A program made the position numbers and the translations under genes. From Pedobacter steynii (GTDB taxonomy: Bacteria > Bacteroidota > Bacteroidia > Sphingobacteriales > Sphingobacteriaceae), in NCBI RefSeq assembly GCF_001721645.1, contig NZ_CP017141.1:124001-188000 (forward strand): a stretch of DNA of 64,000 nucleotides. The letters are read 5' to 3'. Position 1 is the stretch's first letter; each line of letters opens with the position of its first letter. Below, piece by piece: positions 55,943 to 64,000 of this stretch. Below the pieces are notes generated by a model. The model saw only the letters and a list, made by a program, of their open reading frames with translations. It did not search any database and was not told where the DNA came from.

Positions 55943-55955
55943 GTATGTTTTGTTT

Positions 55956-55993
55956 AAAAAAATGAATTGCAGCAATATGCTGCAATTCATTTT
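55956..55993 (-). terminator. Rho-independent terminator between the two lipoprotein genes
   Basis: AAAATGAATTGCAGCA (55959-55974) pairs perfectly with 55978-55993 around a 3-base loop. On the minus strand the stem is followed by TTTTTTT. It lies 17 bases after the beta-helix lipoprotein stop. Confidence 0.88.
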
Positions 55994-56010
55994 AACCATT
56001 TTTTATTCGC

Positions 56011-57330
56011 TTACAAAGTTGACCAACCTTGAGCCCAGGTAGCATCAACTGCAAAGGCACCATTAGTAGCACCAACGAAGCTTAAAGTTCCATTGTTAAA
56101 GAACGGCTGAGACATGCTGAAAGAAGGAGCAGTAGCAGCGGTAGAAGTTGTATTTCCAGTGTAAGTTCCTGCAGGAGTGATTGCAGCAGTAAATCCATGG
56201 AAATCATTGCTTGTTAGTTTAGAAACCGTTGAAGCATAGAAAGATTCTGTACCATCATTGAAAACGAAACCTGAAGGATAACCAGTGATGATTGAGTTAG
56301 ACAATTCGATTTCAGCACCACGACGGTTACGAACTCCGAATTTGTATCCAGCGTTAGTAGCTGAAGTACCAATAATACTGAAGTTTCTTAGTTTTGGGTG
56401 AGTTTTTGGAGTTAATGCAAAAGTAGCATCTTCTGTAGGAGCATTGTTATCCGACTCGATACCATTTGAATCTGAAGAACCACCGCTTTGGCTATGTGTA
56501 GAGTTTTTATCTGCTACAGCTACTGCATATCTGATCGATCCATTGTATCCGTTATCGAAGTCAAAGTTATCATCATCAGCTGCTTTAGAAACCAGGTAAG
56601 TTGCATTTACAGTTCCACCGAAGAATTCGAATGAATCATCTTTTCCATAAAGAACAGCAATATGATCTAAAGTAGTTAGGTTACCTACACCACCAAGTGT
56701 TAGTCCGTTTACTTCGTTATCAGTGCTTAAGTTAAAACCAGCATACTCGATACGTACATATTTTAAAGTTCCTGAGTTATCATTTTCAACTTCAGAACCT
56801 TTAGCCGAACCAAATGTATAAGCTCCGCCTGTAGGAAGACCTTCAATTTCTTTAGTTCCGGTTGTAGTATTCACGTGTGCTTTACCCAAAAGGATTACAC
56901 CACCGAAATCACCAGGAACAGGATTTGTAGCAGCGTTGTTATCTAACAAGTTACGGCTAGTGAAAACAATTGGGTTTTCAGCTGTACCAATTGCATTGAT
57001 TTTAGCACCACGTACGGCTACCAAAACACCATTCGGAATACCTACAGTGTTTACAGTTGATTTAATGTAAGTTCCAGGATTGATCGTTAAAGTAACACCA
57101 CTTGCAACAGTAACCACACCGCTAAGTTCCCAAACTTTGGTATTATCCCAGGTAGTATTGGTTGTAATTGTACCACTTACAGTTTGAACAGGTAAAGCAG
57201 CAGCAGCAGCATAACTTGCTACGGTACTACGTTTTTCAAATCCGTTATCGTTAGTATTTGAATCTTTTTTGCAAGAAGAAGCAAAAGTCAGGGCAGCTAA
57301 AGCTAAACCGGTTAATAATACATTTTTCAT
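56011..57330 (-). CDS. Beta-helix lipoprotein linked to a TonB receptor
   Basis: A 439-residue lipoprotein ('LALAALTFASSCKKDSNTND', lipobox Cys20). The mature part is low in charge and made of short beta strands with Gly/Asn/Asp turns: 'GVTLTINPGTYIKSTVN', 'DFGGVILLGKAHVNTTTG', 'LKYVRIEYAGFNL', 'NGLTLGGVGNLTTLDHI'. This is the pattern of a right-handed parallel beta-helix. 'DDDNFDFDNGYNG' is an acidic loop that could bind metal. It follows the TonB receptor on the same strand and is probably its surface partner in place of a SusD-type protein. Substrate unknown. Confidence 0.75.
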   Translation of the reverse strand: MKNVLLTGLALAALTFASSCKKDSNTNDNGFEKRSTVASYAAAAALPVQTVSGTITTNTTWDNTKVWELSGVVTVASGVTLTINPGTYIKSTVNTVGIPNGVLVAVRGAKINAIGTAENPIVFTSRNLLDNNAATNPVPGDFGGVILLGKAHVNTTTGTKEIEGLPTGGAYTFGSAKGSEVENDNSGTLKYVRIEYAGFNLSTDNEVNGLTLGGVGNLTTLDHIAVLYGKDDSFEFFGGTVNATYLVSKAADDDNFDFDNGYNGSIRYAVAVADKNSTHSQSGGSSDSNGIESDNNAPTEDATFALTPKTHPKLRNFSIIGTSATNAGYKFGVRNRRGAEIELSNSIITGYPSGFVFNDGTESFYASTVSKLTSNDFHGFTAAITPAGTYTGNTTSTAATAPSFSMSQPFFNNGTLSFVGATNGAFAVDATWAQGWSTL

Positions 57331-57679
57331 AATATTACAATTGTTGTTATTGGTTCTTGGATGATTTTTTAATTATTATTATGGTATTTTAAACATGAAT
57401 GTTACCATTGTATGTTTTTTTTATTAAATTGCAGTCGTATTTAGCTGACTAAAGCTCTAAGCTTATGGCCCTTGGCTGATAAGCTTACCAAATTGACAAT
57501 TTTAAATTAAGACGGTCTTGTACTGTTTTCATACTGATGCGCCATTAGGGGTAGCACAGGCTTTTTATCTGACAGGGTTCTCAACAACCCTGTTTTTTTT
57601 TAACCTTTATTTTCAGTTGAAAAGACCATTGTTATTTTCTCCTTTCTTTGTTTTTTAGGGGGGATGAAACTTCTGTTAG
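57331..57679. other. 349-bp gap with hairpins between receptor and beta-helix lipoprotein
   Basis: No ORF is supported. The gap holds a hairpin at 57459-57486 (AAGCTTAT with ATAAGCTT, plus an inner GCC/GGC) that lies in the leader of the lipoprotein mRNA, and a plus-strand terminator at 57572-57602. The length and structure suggest the lipoprotein has its own regulated leader rather than simple read-through from the receptor. I found no exact -7 consensus on either strand. Confidence 0.5.
57572..57602 (+). terminator. Plus-strand terminator with no plus-strand gene
   Basis: ACAGGGTT (57572-57579) pairs with AACCCTGT (57586-57593), loop CTCAAC, then a run of about 10 T's. The T-run is on the plus strand only; both flanking genes are on minus. 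It may end an antisense RNA over the lipoprotein leader. Confidence 0.7.
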
Positions 57680-60600
57680 TTAAAAATTATAGTTTAGCTG
57701 TAAGCTAAATGTCCTTCCAAAATAAGTTCGCTGCGTAATTCTTTCACCCGGCTCATAATTATCAGACTTTCCAGGAGCATAGCCCGGCACTTTTTCTGCA
57801 TTGGAGTCTGGCGTATTTTTATAAAAAGTAGAAGCCTGATCAAATAGGTTCGCGACATTGAACTTCAACTGCATCTTATTTTTCATCAATCTATAACTTA
57901 CCTGTGCATCAACCATGCTTCTGGGCATTTCATAATCAATGGACTGAGGTCCGGCACTAACGATATAGGTTTTCCTTCCGCTTTTATTATACATCAGGTT
58001 AGCGCCGAAACGATCTCCCTGATATTGAAGTCCCATATTGAGCAGATATGGACTTTGACCATACATTGGACGATTTAACTTTTCCAGTATATAAGTTTCT
58101 TCGTTTGTGATCAGATCAATAACTCTCCTCCTTCCCTGAACCCTGGATTTCTGTAAGGTCAGGTTTCCGTATAAGGTGAAATTCTGAAGCCATTCCTGTG
58201 AATCAAAAAAGTCTAGTTTTTTACGGAATTCAAATTCAAGTCCATAAACTTTGGCATAATCAGAATTTGACAATAAATAATAAGTATTCGCTCCTTCCGT
58301 CTGACTTAACTCTACAGGTTTATCAAAATACTTATAAAATCCTCCTATTGAAAACACTTCACCAAGCCCTGGGAACCATTCACCGCGAAGATCATAGCTG
58401 GTAATTTTTGTGCTGGTTATTCCACCATTGGTCATATCACCATCCAATTCCGGAACATATCTGAAAAATTGGCTATTGTCTAGCAATTCCGGACGTACAA
58501 CAGTAACTGACCATGCTCCTCTGATATTAATCTGGGAATTCATACTGTAGGTCAGGTTTGCTGAAGGTAGCCATCTCCATGCCGGATCACGTTGTTGGGT
58601 ATAAGGTACCCGTGACCCACCATTGCTTGGATTAGTAATAGGTGTATATTTAAAATACTCTCCACGAAGGCCCCATATTAATCGCCACTTCTCTGCCAAC
58701 CGGTTATCAAACATTAAGTAACCTGCATCAGTGGTACTCTTTCCGGAAAACCTGTCCATAAAATAGAGCTGATACATATAACCTTCAGCACCTACGTTTT
58801 CAGGCTTTTGCATCTCCGCTACGGTTATATATTTTAATGCGGGGTTTAATTTACTGCTATTCACAGTCAGAGGAAGTATAGTCCAGTCAAAACCTCCTTT
58901 TTTTCTATTTCCATAATATCCTATTTTAACCGTATTGCGCAATGGTCCGATATTAAATGGCAATGTTCCGGCAATATTCCAGGTATAATGTTTTTCGTTA
59001 TTTTTATAATACTGTCGGGACATCGGAGAAGTCTTCGGTTCAGAAAAATTACCCGGGTAATAGAAATATTGATATTGACCTTCGATTAATTCAGGCGCCT
59101 GTTCTGCGGTGATCAAGTCCTTTTCTTCTCTGGTTACTGCTGTCCTTGCAGCATCCCATTCCAGCTTTATTTTACCAAGCTGATGCTGTCCTGATAGTTT
59201 ATTTTGCAATAAACCAGTAAATGTAGGATCATCATTTTCACGGATAAATGGTGGCCGGCTTGCAATTTCTTCATTAGAAACGTCAGCATTATATCCATAG
59301 GTTCTGAATAATTTATTGCTGAACATTCTGGTATAAGTATTTCTCAGACTTAAACGATGTATACCCAATTGAAGGCCCACATTTAATAATCCACCCCAGG
59401 TGGTGTTATAACTATAACTATTGCCATAATTATTGGCCGCTAAATTCCAGTTACCACGTCGGAAGTTATCATAGTTTTCTATGCTCTGACCATTCCTGTA
59501 TGTGATCGCGCCGGTAAAACCAAGTTTAGCTTTTTTAGCCGTATCGAGATCAAATTTTTGCCCTATCGTAAACTGATAACTTTGGTTAACTGGTGCACTG
59601 TTCTTATAAAGCGTAAAATTATCATTTGTAAAGCGTCTGCTCTGGTCATCCACACGTTGCTGAAGCTCTGCAGGTGTTAAAGATTGGTTTACACTAGGAT
59701 TGGTAGGCAATAAATTATCTGGTGCACTACGTCTGCCATCATCAAATCCAAGAAAATCGTATTTACCCCGCTTATGACTATAAAATGAATTTCCGGTTGT
59801 CCGGTCATTATAAGAATTTCCTATTGCAAAGGTGACAAAGTTTTCATCCGGCATATCCTTAGTGCTGACCTGAATCAGGCCCCCCCCAAAGCTGGTATTC
59901 ATATCCGGGGTTACCGTTTTACTGACCACTACATTATCTACCAATCCTGAAGGGATCAGATCAAAAGAGAAATTACGGCTTTGAGCCTCCGTACTTGGTA
60001 AAGGAGTTCCGTCCAGCAATGCAGCATTATAGCGCTCTCCGATACCACGCACAATAACAAACTTATTGTCAGCAGTACTTACTCCGCTGATTCGTTTCAA
60101 ACTCTCGCCAATATTCCTGTCTGGCGTACGGCTGATTTGCTCAGCGCTGATACCATTACTCATTTCGGCGGCATTTTTTTGACGTGCCAGCAGCCCTTCA
60201 GCAGATGTTTTCTTGTATCCACCCGTAATAACCACTCCCGTTAATGTTTCCGAGGCTGGTTTCATACTTACATTCAAGGGAATATTCTCTCCTGATTTAA
60301 CGATCACCTCGGTTACTCTTCTGGGCTGATAACTCACATAACGTATTTCTACGGTGTAAGTACCCGGATCAACACTGATGCTAAACGAGCCATCTACTCC
60401 TGTACTTGCCGTACGATTCAGTTCTACAACCTTAATCCCGGCGCCTGGCAATGGCTCTCCTTTTTCGTCCAGGATTTTACCACTGATTTTTCCTGGTTTT
60501 ACCGGATCCGGAAGTTTATATAAAAGAATGGTATTAGGGTCATTGATTTTATAAGCAACACCGGTTCCTTCCAGCATTTTTTTTACCACCTGCGCAACAG

Positions 60601-60880
60601 GCATATCTTTTACATCGATACTGATATGATGTTCTCTTTTAAAAATAGCAGGGTTATAATTGATGATACAACCGGCTTTATCTTCTAAGGTGCTAAGTCC
60701 TTTAATCAGGTTAACGTTCAACAGCTTCAGGCTGACCCTGCTTTCTGCTTTATTCTGTGCTTTAGTGCTCCCTGAAACGCTGCATACACAACTGGCTGAA
60801 AGCAGGACAGCAATCAGAAGTGATTGAGGTTTAATTTTGTTAAAGTATTTTATTATTAAAAAGTATAGCGTTATATTCAT
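57680..60880 (-). CDS. TonB-dependent receptor with STN and carboxypeptidase-like domains
   Basis: A 1066-residue outer-membrane transporter. The hydrophobic N-terminal region is followed by a STN (secretin/TonB short N-terminal) domain (about 50-125, 'LKLLNVNLIKGLSTLEDKAG'). This is the type that talks to a FecR anti-sigma factor. A carboxypeptidase-regulatory-like domain (about 130-215) precedes the plug, which contains 'ISRTPDRNIGESLKRISGVS' and 'RGIGERYNAALLDGTPLPST'. A beta-barrel ends in 'FGRTFSLQLNYNF'. The plug resembles Proteobacterial Xanthomonas/Caulobacter-type receptors more than SusC. No SusD follows. A run of eight G's lies in the plug at 59880-59887. Confidence 0.92.
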   Translation of the reverse strand: MNITLYFLIIKYFNKIKPQSLLIAVLLSASCVCSVSGSTKAQNKAESRVSLKLLNVNLIKGLSTLEDKAGCIINYNPAIFKREHHISIDVKDMPVAQVVKKMLEGTGVAYKINDPNTILLYKLPDPVKPGKISGKILDEKGEPLPGAGIKVVELNRTASTGVDGSFSISVDPGTYTVEIRYVSYQPRRVTEVIVKSGENIPLNVSMKPASETLTGVVITGGYKKTSAEGLLARQKNAAEMSNGISAEQISRTPDRNIGESLKRISGVSTADNKFVIVRGIGERYNAALLDGTPLPSTEAQSRNFSFDLIPSGLVDNVVVSKTVTPDMNTSFGGGLIQVSTKDMPDENFVTFAIGNSYNDRTTGNSFYSHKRGKYDFLGFDDGRRSAPDNLLPTNPSVNQSLTPAELQQRVDDQSRRFTNDNFTLYKNSAPVNQSYQFTIGQKFDLDTAKKAKLGFTGAITYRNGQSIENYDNFRRGNWNLAANNYGNSYSYNTTWGGLLNVGLQLGIHRLSLRNTYTRMFSNKLFRTYGYNADVSNEEIASRPPFIRENDDPTFTGLLQNKLSGQHQLGKIKLEWDAARTAVTREEKDLITAEQAPELIEGQYQYFYYPGNFSEPKTSPMSRQYYKNNEKHYTWNIAGTLPFNIGPLRNTVKIGYYGNRKKGGFDWTILPLTVNSSKLNPALKYITVAEMQKPENVGAEGYMYQLYFMDRFSGKSTTDAGYLMFDNRLAEKWRLIWGLRGEYFKYTPITNPSNGGSRVPYTQQRDPAWRWLPSANLTYSMNSQINIRGAWSVTVVRPELLDNSQFFRYVPELDGDMTNGGITSTKITSYDLRGEWFPGLGEVFSIGGFYKYFDKPVELSQTEGANTYYLLSNSDYAKVYGLEFEFRKKLDFFDSQEWLQNFTLYGNLTLQKSRVQGRRRVIDLITNEETYILEKLNRPMYGQSPYLLNMGLQYQGDRFGANLMYNKSGRKTYIVSAGPQSIDYEMPRSMVDAQVSYRLMKNKMQLKFNVANLFDQASTFYKNTPDSNAEKVPGYAPGKSDNYEPGERITQRTYFGRTFSLQLNYNF
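60832..60839 (+). promoter_or_regulatory. Candidate antisense -7 box inside the receptor 5' end
   Basis: TAATTTTG on the plus strand is an exact TAnnTTTG lying inside the minus-strand receptor gene. A transcript starting near 60846 would run over the receptor start codon (60878-60880) and end at the plus-strand terminator near 60960. No exact TTG stands at -33, so this is a half-site call. Confidence 0.35.
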
Positions 60881-60928
60881 TGATTCAAAAAGTTTTTTAA
60901 TTATCGAGAGTTACGAAACATTTTTAAG

Positions 60929-60962
60929 GACCGTCCTGTTACAGCAGGGCGGTTTGTTTTTT
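60929..60962 (+). terminator. Plus-strand terminator upstream of the receptor start
   Basis: ACCGTCCTG (60931-60939) pairs with CAGGGCGGT (60946-60954, one G-U pair), loop TTACAG, followed by TTGTTTTTT. Both flanking genes are on minus, so any RNA it terminates is antisense to the receptor's 5' region. On the receptor mRNA the same bases would fold as a leader hairpin. Confidence 0.65.
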
Positions 60963-61032
60963 CATCATTATTCCGTTAAATTTTTCATAGCGTAGCCAAT
61001 AGGGATGTGGCGGTTTATCAAAACTTAACTCA

Positions 61033-62070
61033 TCATTGACAGTCCTCCCCCCATAAAGTAATTATTGTTTTAGGTGCATTAAATTCATAGTGTATTTTGC
61101 CACTACTCATGGTATGCAGCTGCTCCGTAATCTGCTTGATATTTTTATTATAAAAAGTAGCATTGAAACGACATTTCAATATTTTTTCATTTTTCACCTT
61201 AAAGCTCACATTATAGCTTCTCTCCAGACGGGTCAGCATCACCCCCAATAACTCATTCTTAAAAATAAACCGGTTTTCTGTCCAGCTGTTAAAGTCTGCG
61301 GGGCGTCCTTCGTTTACAGCATAACTGGAATCGCCCAACTGATAGATCAGATTCTTGCCTGGAGTCAGAAAAGAGAGGTGTTTCAGCTTTCCTTTATCTG
61401 AAGAAGATACACCAACTTTACCTGTACGTACAGAGACACTGAAACGTTTGCTCTCCGGATAGGCATCCACATTAAATGAGGTCCCCAATACTCTGGTTTG
61501 CAAATGTCCGCTATGGACAATGAACGGGCGACTGGCATCCTGCTTCACTTCAAAGAAGGCCTCTCCTTCCAAATGAATTTCCCTGTTTTTACCTTTCTCA
61601 AAATGCTGGGGAAAGCTAAGCTTACTTACTGCATTTAAATAAACCACAGAGCTGTCCGGAAGCAACAGTTTGACCCTTTCTCCGCGTCCAGTGATTCTGG
61701 TCATTAAAACCACCTGTTGGTTTTCTTCCCTGGTTTCTGTCTTAACGGAATACCAACCTAAAGCCGCTGCACAAACCAAAATGAAGGAAGCCGCATACTT
61801 TAACCAGGAAGAATTTGCCTTTTTGAGGGACTCTTCTTCCTCCCCTATTTTTGTCCATACGGACTGAAGCTCAACCTGAGCTGATAAAGAATCATCCCTC
61901 CAGTTGTTATCTTCATTCCAGGCATGCTCAGTAACCTCCTTAAAAGATTCATCCATATCTTCCTGTTTCCGTATAAACGAAAACAATTCTTCCTCCTGTT
62001 CAGGACTGGTATTCCCTTCCAGATAAAGTTTAAATAATTTCTTTGCTTCTTCGTTAGTATTCACTTTCAT
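61033..62070 (-). CDS. FecR family anti-sigma factor
   Basis: A 345-residue membrane protein. The cytoplasmic N-terminal part (about 1-86) would hold the sigma factor. A membrane segment follows ('YAASFILVCAAALGWYSV', about 90-108). The periplasmic FecR domain has 'LLPDSSVVYLNAVSKLSFP' and 'GEAFFEVKQDASRPFIVHSG', and a C-terminal DUF4974-like domain has 'LERSYNVSFKVKNEKI'. It lies between the sigma factor and the STN receptor, the standard surface-signalling order. Confidence 0.93.
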   Translation of the reverse strand: MKVNTNEEAKKLFKLYLEGNTSPEQEEELFSFIRKQEDMDESFKEVTEHAWNEDNNWRDDSLSAQVELQSVWTKIGEEEESLKKANSSWLKYAASFILVCAAALGWYSVKTETREENQQVVLMTRITGRGERVKLLLPDSSVVYLNAVSKLSFPQHFEKGKNREIHLEGEAFFEVKQDASRPFIVHSGHLQTRVLGTSFNVDAYPESKRFSVSVRTGKVGVSSSDKGKLKHLSFLTPGKNLIYQLGDSSYAVNEGRPADFNSWTENRFIFKNELLGVMLTRLERSYNVSFKVKNEKILKCRFNATFYNKNIKQITEQLHTMSSGKIHYEFNAPKTIITLWGEDCQ

Positions 62071-62186
62071 TACTTTAAGACGGCCAAACTTCTGCCTGTC
62101 TATAAGTATATATCCCGCTAATGGGCAAGATGTCTAGTCGGAACTGAAATAAATTTCAAATAATTTATAATGCACTGAAAATCAGC

Positions 62187-62215
62187 AAAAAAAACCTCAG
62201 CAAGTTTTGCTGAGG
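62187..62215 (-). terminator. Terminator or attenuator after the sigma gene
   Basis: CCTCAGCAA pairs with TTGCTGAGG around a GTT loop; on the minus strand it is followed by eight T's. It lies 26 bases after the sigma stop, upstream of fecR. Confidence 0.8.
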
Positions 62216-62240
62216 CCAATCAAAATAGGGATAGATTGAT

Positions 62241-62834
62241 TTAGGAAATGGTAAATACTGTAAATAAAACAAGTACAGTTTCCGGCGTATGGATTTTAAA
62301 ATATTGTCTGATATGGCTTAAAGACTTTGCCATATGACTATGTACAGTGTTTCTGGAAATATTCAATTCGTTAGAAATGTGCTCGTAAGTTGCACCTTCC
62401 TCCCGGCTTAGCTTAAAGACCTTTTTACTTTGTGGTGGTAAACTATTGATTGCTTTTTCAGCAAGGTTACGATAGTCCCTTAAATCCATAAAACTGGCAA
62501 TAGGATCATAAACCTGTTCTATCTTTAGTATTTCATTCTGATAAGCACTAGCCTTCGCTTTCCGTTGAAATTCTTTAAATACCAGGTTTCTGGTAATGGT
62601 TAATAAAAAAGCATCAAAATCTTTGGACGCATCTATCGTATGTTTATATTTCCATAAGCGTACAAAAACCAGTTGTGTCAACTCAGCAGCTGATTCGGAA
62701 CACCTTACAAAGCGATAGGCAAACTGGTGCACCTTTCCCTTATAACGATAATATAATTCATTAAAAGCAGCCGTATCACCTTCACGAAGCAAAACAACCA
62801 ATTTCTCAAGCAAGGATTTGTCTAACTGTTTCAA
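62241..62834 (-). CDS. FecI-type ECF sigma factor
   Basis: A 197-residue sigma factor. Region 2 has 'FNELYYRYKGKVHQFAYRFV' and 'ELTQLVFVRLWKYKHTI'; region 4 has 'REEGATYEHISNELNISRNT'. The C-terminal tail ('ETVLVLFTVFTIS') is hydrophobic, common in Bacteroidota members. It pairs with the FecR protein and the receptor downstream, so the system is probably turned on by the receptor's ligand. Confidence 0.93.
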   Translation of the reverse strand: MKQLDKSLLEKLVVLLREGDTAAFNELYYRYKGKVHQFAYRFVRCSESAAELTQLVFVRLWKYKHTIDASKDFDAFLLTITRNLVFKEFQRKAKASAYQNEILKIEQVYDPIASFMDLRDYRNLAEKAINSLPPQSKKVFKLSREEGATYEHISNELNISRNTVHSHMAKSLSHIRQYFKIHTPETVLVLFTVFTIS

Positions 62835-62945
62835 AATAATTGAGGATAAGATTCTTCCGTTTTTATACTTCCGAAAGTAGGTCCCCTATTTTAACTTAGT
62901 ATTAAGCCTAAATCAAATGTGTTAACGCGTTTTCTTTTTTTGAGT

Positions 62946-64000
62946 TTAACGGTGTGTAAAGACCATGCTGTGTACCGCTTTACTAACATGACTATCAGAA
63001 AGAACCAGCATCTTCTTCTGAACGGTTCCAGCCTCATTTACAGCAGAAAGTTTTCCGGATATTTTTTTCTGAGCTGAAATCTGATCCAGGGCCTTGCTCA
63101 ATAAAGCATCATTTATATTTCCGAACGGAACTAAAGGAAGTACGGTAAATTCACTCATTTCTATATCAGGATTGATTCCCGCACTATAGCCTCCCTGCCC
63201 CTGTGCATTGAACAGCTTATAGATGATTGGATACATCTCCCAATTTACCTGTCTGGGTATTCTCTGATCCCGGATTAAGAAACTGGCCTCATCTTTACCC
63301 ACAGTTTTTTCTCCAATGACCCTCACTTGCATATAGGGTTTGAGGTTATTGATGAATACCTCTGATGCAGATGCAGTAGCTCCGGTAGCCAGGACAAAAA
63401 CCCGTTTTAGGCTCAGGTTGCTTTGAAGAAGGGTGTTAAAATCCACTCGCTGATCAAAGGTTGCCGCTGCTCCGATTGATTCCTTTCTCGTTCCACCGTT
63501 CTTATTTCCTTTATAAGTGATGAAATCTGTATCATAGTTTATTCCGGGTGCAATCATGGCACACAAAGCGGCCGCTTCAGATACATCTCCACCTGAATTA
63601 TACCGCAAATCTATAATCAGATCTGAAATGCCCGAACTTTTAAATGCTGAAAAAACCGGAATTAATGTACCTGAAATACCTGCAGAAAAACCATCTATAT
63701 AAACGTAGCCTATTTTCAGCTTCTCTCTTTCTATCACCTCATGGACTGCCGGCTGTTCAAAAGTCAAACCAGCAATCATATTCAATTCGGATTGATCAAT
63801 ATACTGTCCTTCTTTAAATTCCGCCAGCATAAGTTTCGTATTCCTGCCATTGAGCAGTTCCTGATCAAATGCCCTGGCGTTGCTGTTCGTAAAACTCTTT
63901 CCGTTAACTTTACTGATATAGTTACCTCTTTTCAGGCCATATCTTTCTGCAGGAGATCCCTTTAGGACGCACTTTATCAGACCAAAAACCCGCCCGGTTA
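62946..64000 (-). CDS. S41 family peptidase, N-terminal part cut by the window edge
   Basis: The minus-strand frame is open to the right edge, so at least 351 residues are present and the start is outside the window. Upstream of Met at 63830 it reads 'VLKGSPAERYGLKRGNYISK', a PDZ domain. The protease core follows: 'GYVYIDGFSAG', 'DLIIDLRYNSGGDVSEA', the nucleophile region 'LATGATASASEVFINNL' and 'VIGEKTVGKDEA' with the Lys. These are the Ser/Lys residues of CtpA-type C-terminal processing proteases. It is probably periplasmic or an outer-membrane lipoprotein. It is on the same strand upstream of the sigma gene, 111 bases apart; a link to it is not shown. Confidence 0.88.
   Translation of the reverse strand, partial: TGRVFGLIKCVLKGSPAERYGLKRGNYISKVNGKSFTNSNARAFDQELLNGRNTKLMLAEFKEGQYIDQSELNMIAGLTFEQPAVHEVIEREKLKIGYVYIDGFSAGISGTLIPVFSAFKSSGISDLIIDLRYNSGGDVSEAAALCAMIAPGINYDTDFITYKGNKNGGTRKESIGAAATFDQRVDFNTLLQSNLSLKRVFVLATGATASASEVFINNLKPYMQVRVIGEKTVGKDEASFLIRDQRIPRQVNWEMYPIIYKLFNAQGQGGYSAGINPDIEMSEFTVLPLVPFGNINDALLSKALDQISAQKKISGKLSAVNEAGTVQKKMLVLSDSHVSKAVHSMVFTHR

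Noticed and set aside
59880..59887. Run of eight G's in the TonB receptor (and another near 24741-24749 in the SDR gene) as phase-variation switches
   Set aside because: Both runs encode conserved Gly-Gly(-Gly) segments in the correct frame, and eight bases is short for a proven slippage tract. No frameshifted version is seen.

Overview
This window is a piece of a Bacteroidota chromosome, most likely Sphingobacteriaceae and Pedobacter-like. The evidence is a type IX secretion (gliding-type) C-terminal domain with a PorP/SprF partner, sigma/FecR/TonB-receptor units, starts without Shine-Dalgarno sequences, and several promoters of the Bacteroidota type (TTG, about 20 bp, TAnnTTTG). It is mostly ordinary chromosomal sequence with a few accessory blocks. 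I see no rRNA, tRNA, CRISPR array, insertion sequence or prophage.

Layout. 1-5.2 kb: the tail of a pirin, a degenerate receiver-like protein, then a sugar-oxidation operon (polyphosphate-glucokinase-like ROK kinase, gnd, zwf, pgl) closed by a strong terminator. 5.6-10.2 kb: three secreted Ig/DUF11-type proteins, the last with a type IX sorting domain, plus PorP/SprF. 10.2-15.6 kb: a compact, translationally coupled biosynthetic cluster (flavoprotein, methyltransferase, type III polyketide synthase, hotdog dehydratase, ketosynthase, acyl carrier protein, phosphopantetheinyl transferase). This is the best candidate here for an undescribed system and probably makes a modified phenolic lipid or pyrone. 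15.6-19.5 kb, minus strand: exopolyphosphatase, polyphosphate kinase and a histone-H1-like Lys/Ala/Pro protein. 19.6-29.4 kb: yajQ, two acetyltransferases, a conserved unknown, a fused oligopeptide-type ABC ATPase, an MscS channel, a divergent SDR/HxlR pair, an outer-membrane beta-barrel and a LytTR regulator.

29.7-38.5 kb: rnr and a polyprenyl synthetase, a PAS/H-box/receiver protein without ATPase domain, an XRE regulator, rplU-rpmA (L27 with a long Ala/Lys/Glu tail), a dicarboxylate symporter, and an ECF sigma factor overlapping a membrane-protein gene. 38.7-44.2 kb: an NTF2-like protein, a VOC-AraC pair, and a beta-propeller sensor kinase with its LuxR-type regulator, preceded by two GC-rich palindromic repeats. 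44.2-54.8 kb, mainly minus strand: a lipoprotein and GH20 hexosaminidase, trxB, a carboxylase beta subunit, small unknowns, a PP-loop ligase, a LOG-family protein, guaB and DinB.

54.8-64 kb, all minus strand: an S41 protease cut by the window edge, sigma factor, FecR, a STN-type TonB receptor, a beta-helix lipoprotein and a repeat lipoprotein. There is no SusD. Two terminators in this block point the opposite way to every gene and suggest antisense RNAs over the receptor and lipoprotein leaders.

Polyphosphate is a possible link across the window: the kinase that makes it (ppk), the enzyme that degrades it (ppx) and a sugar kinase of the type that can use it (ppgK-like) lie within 18 kb.
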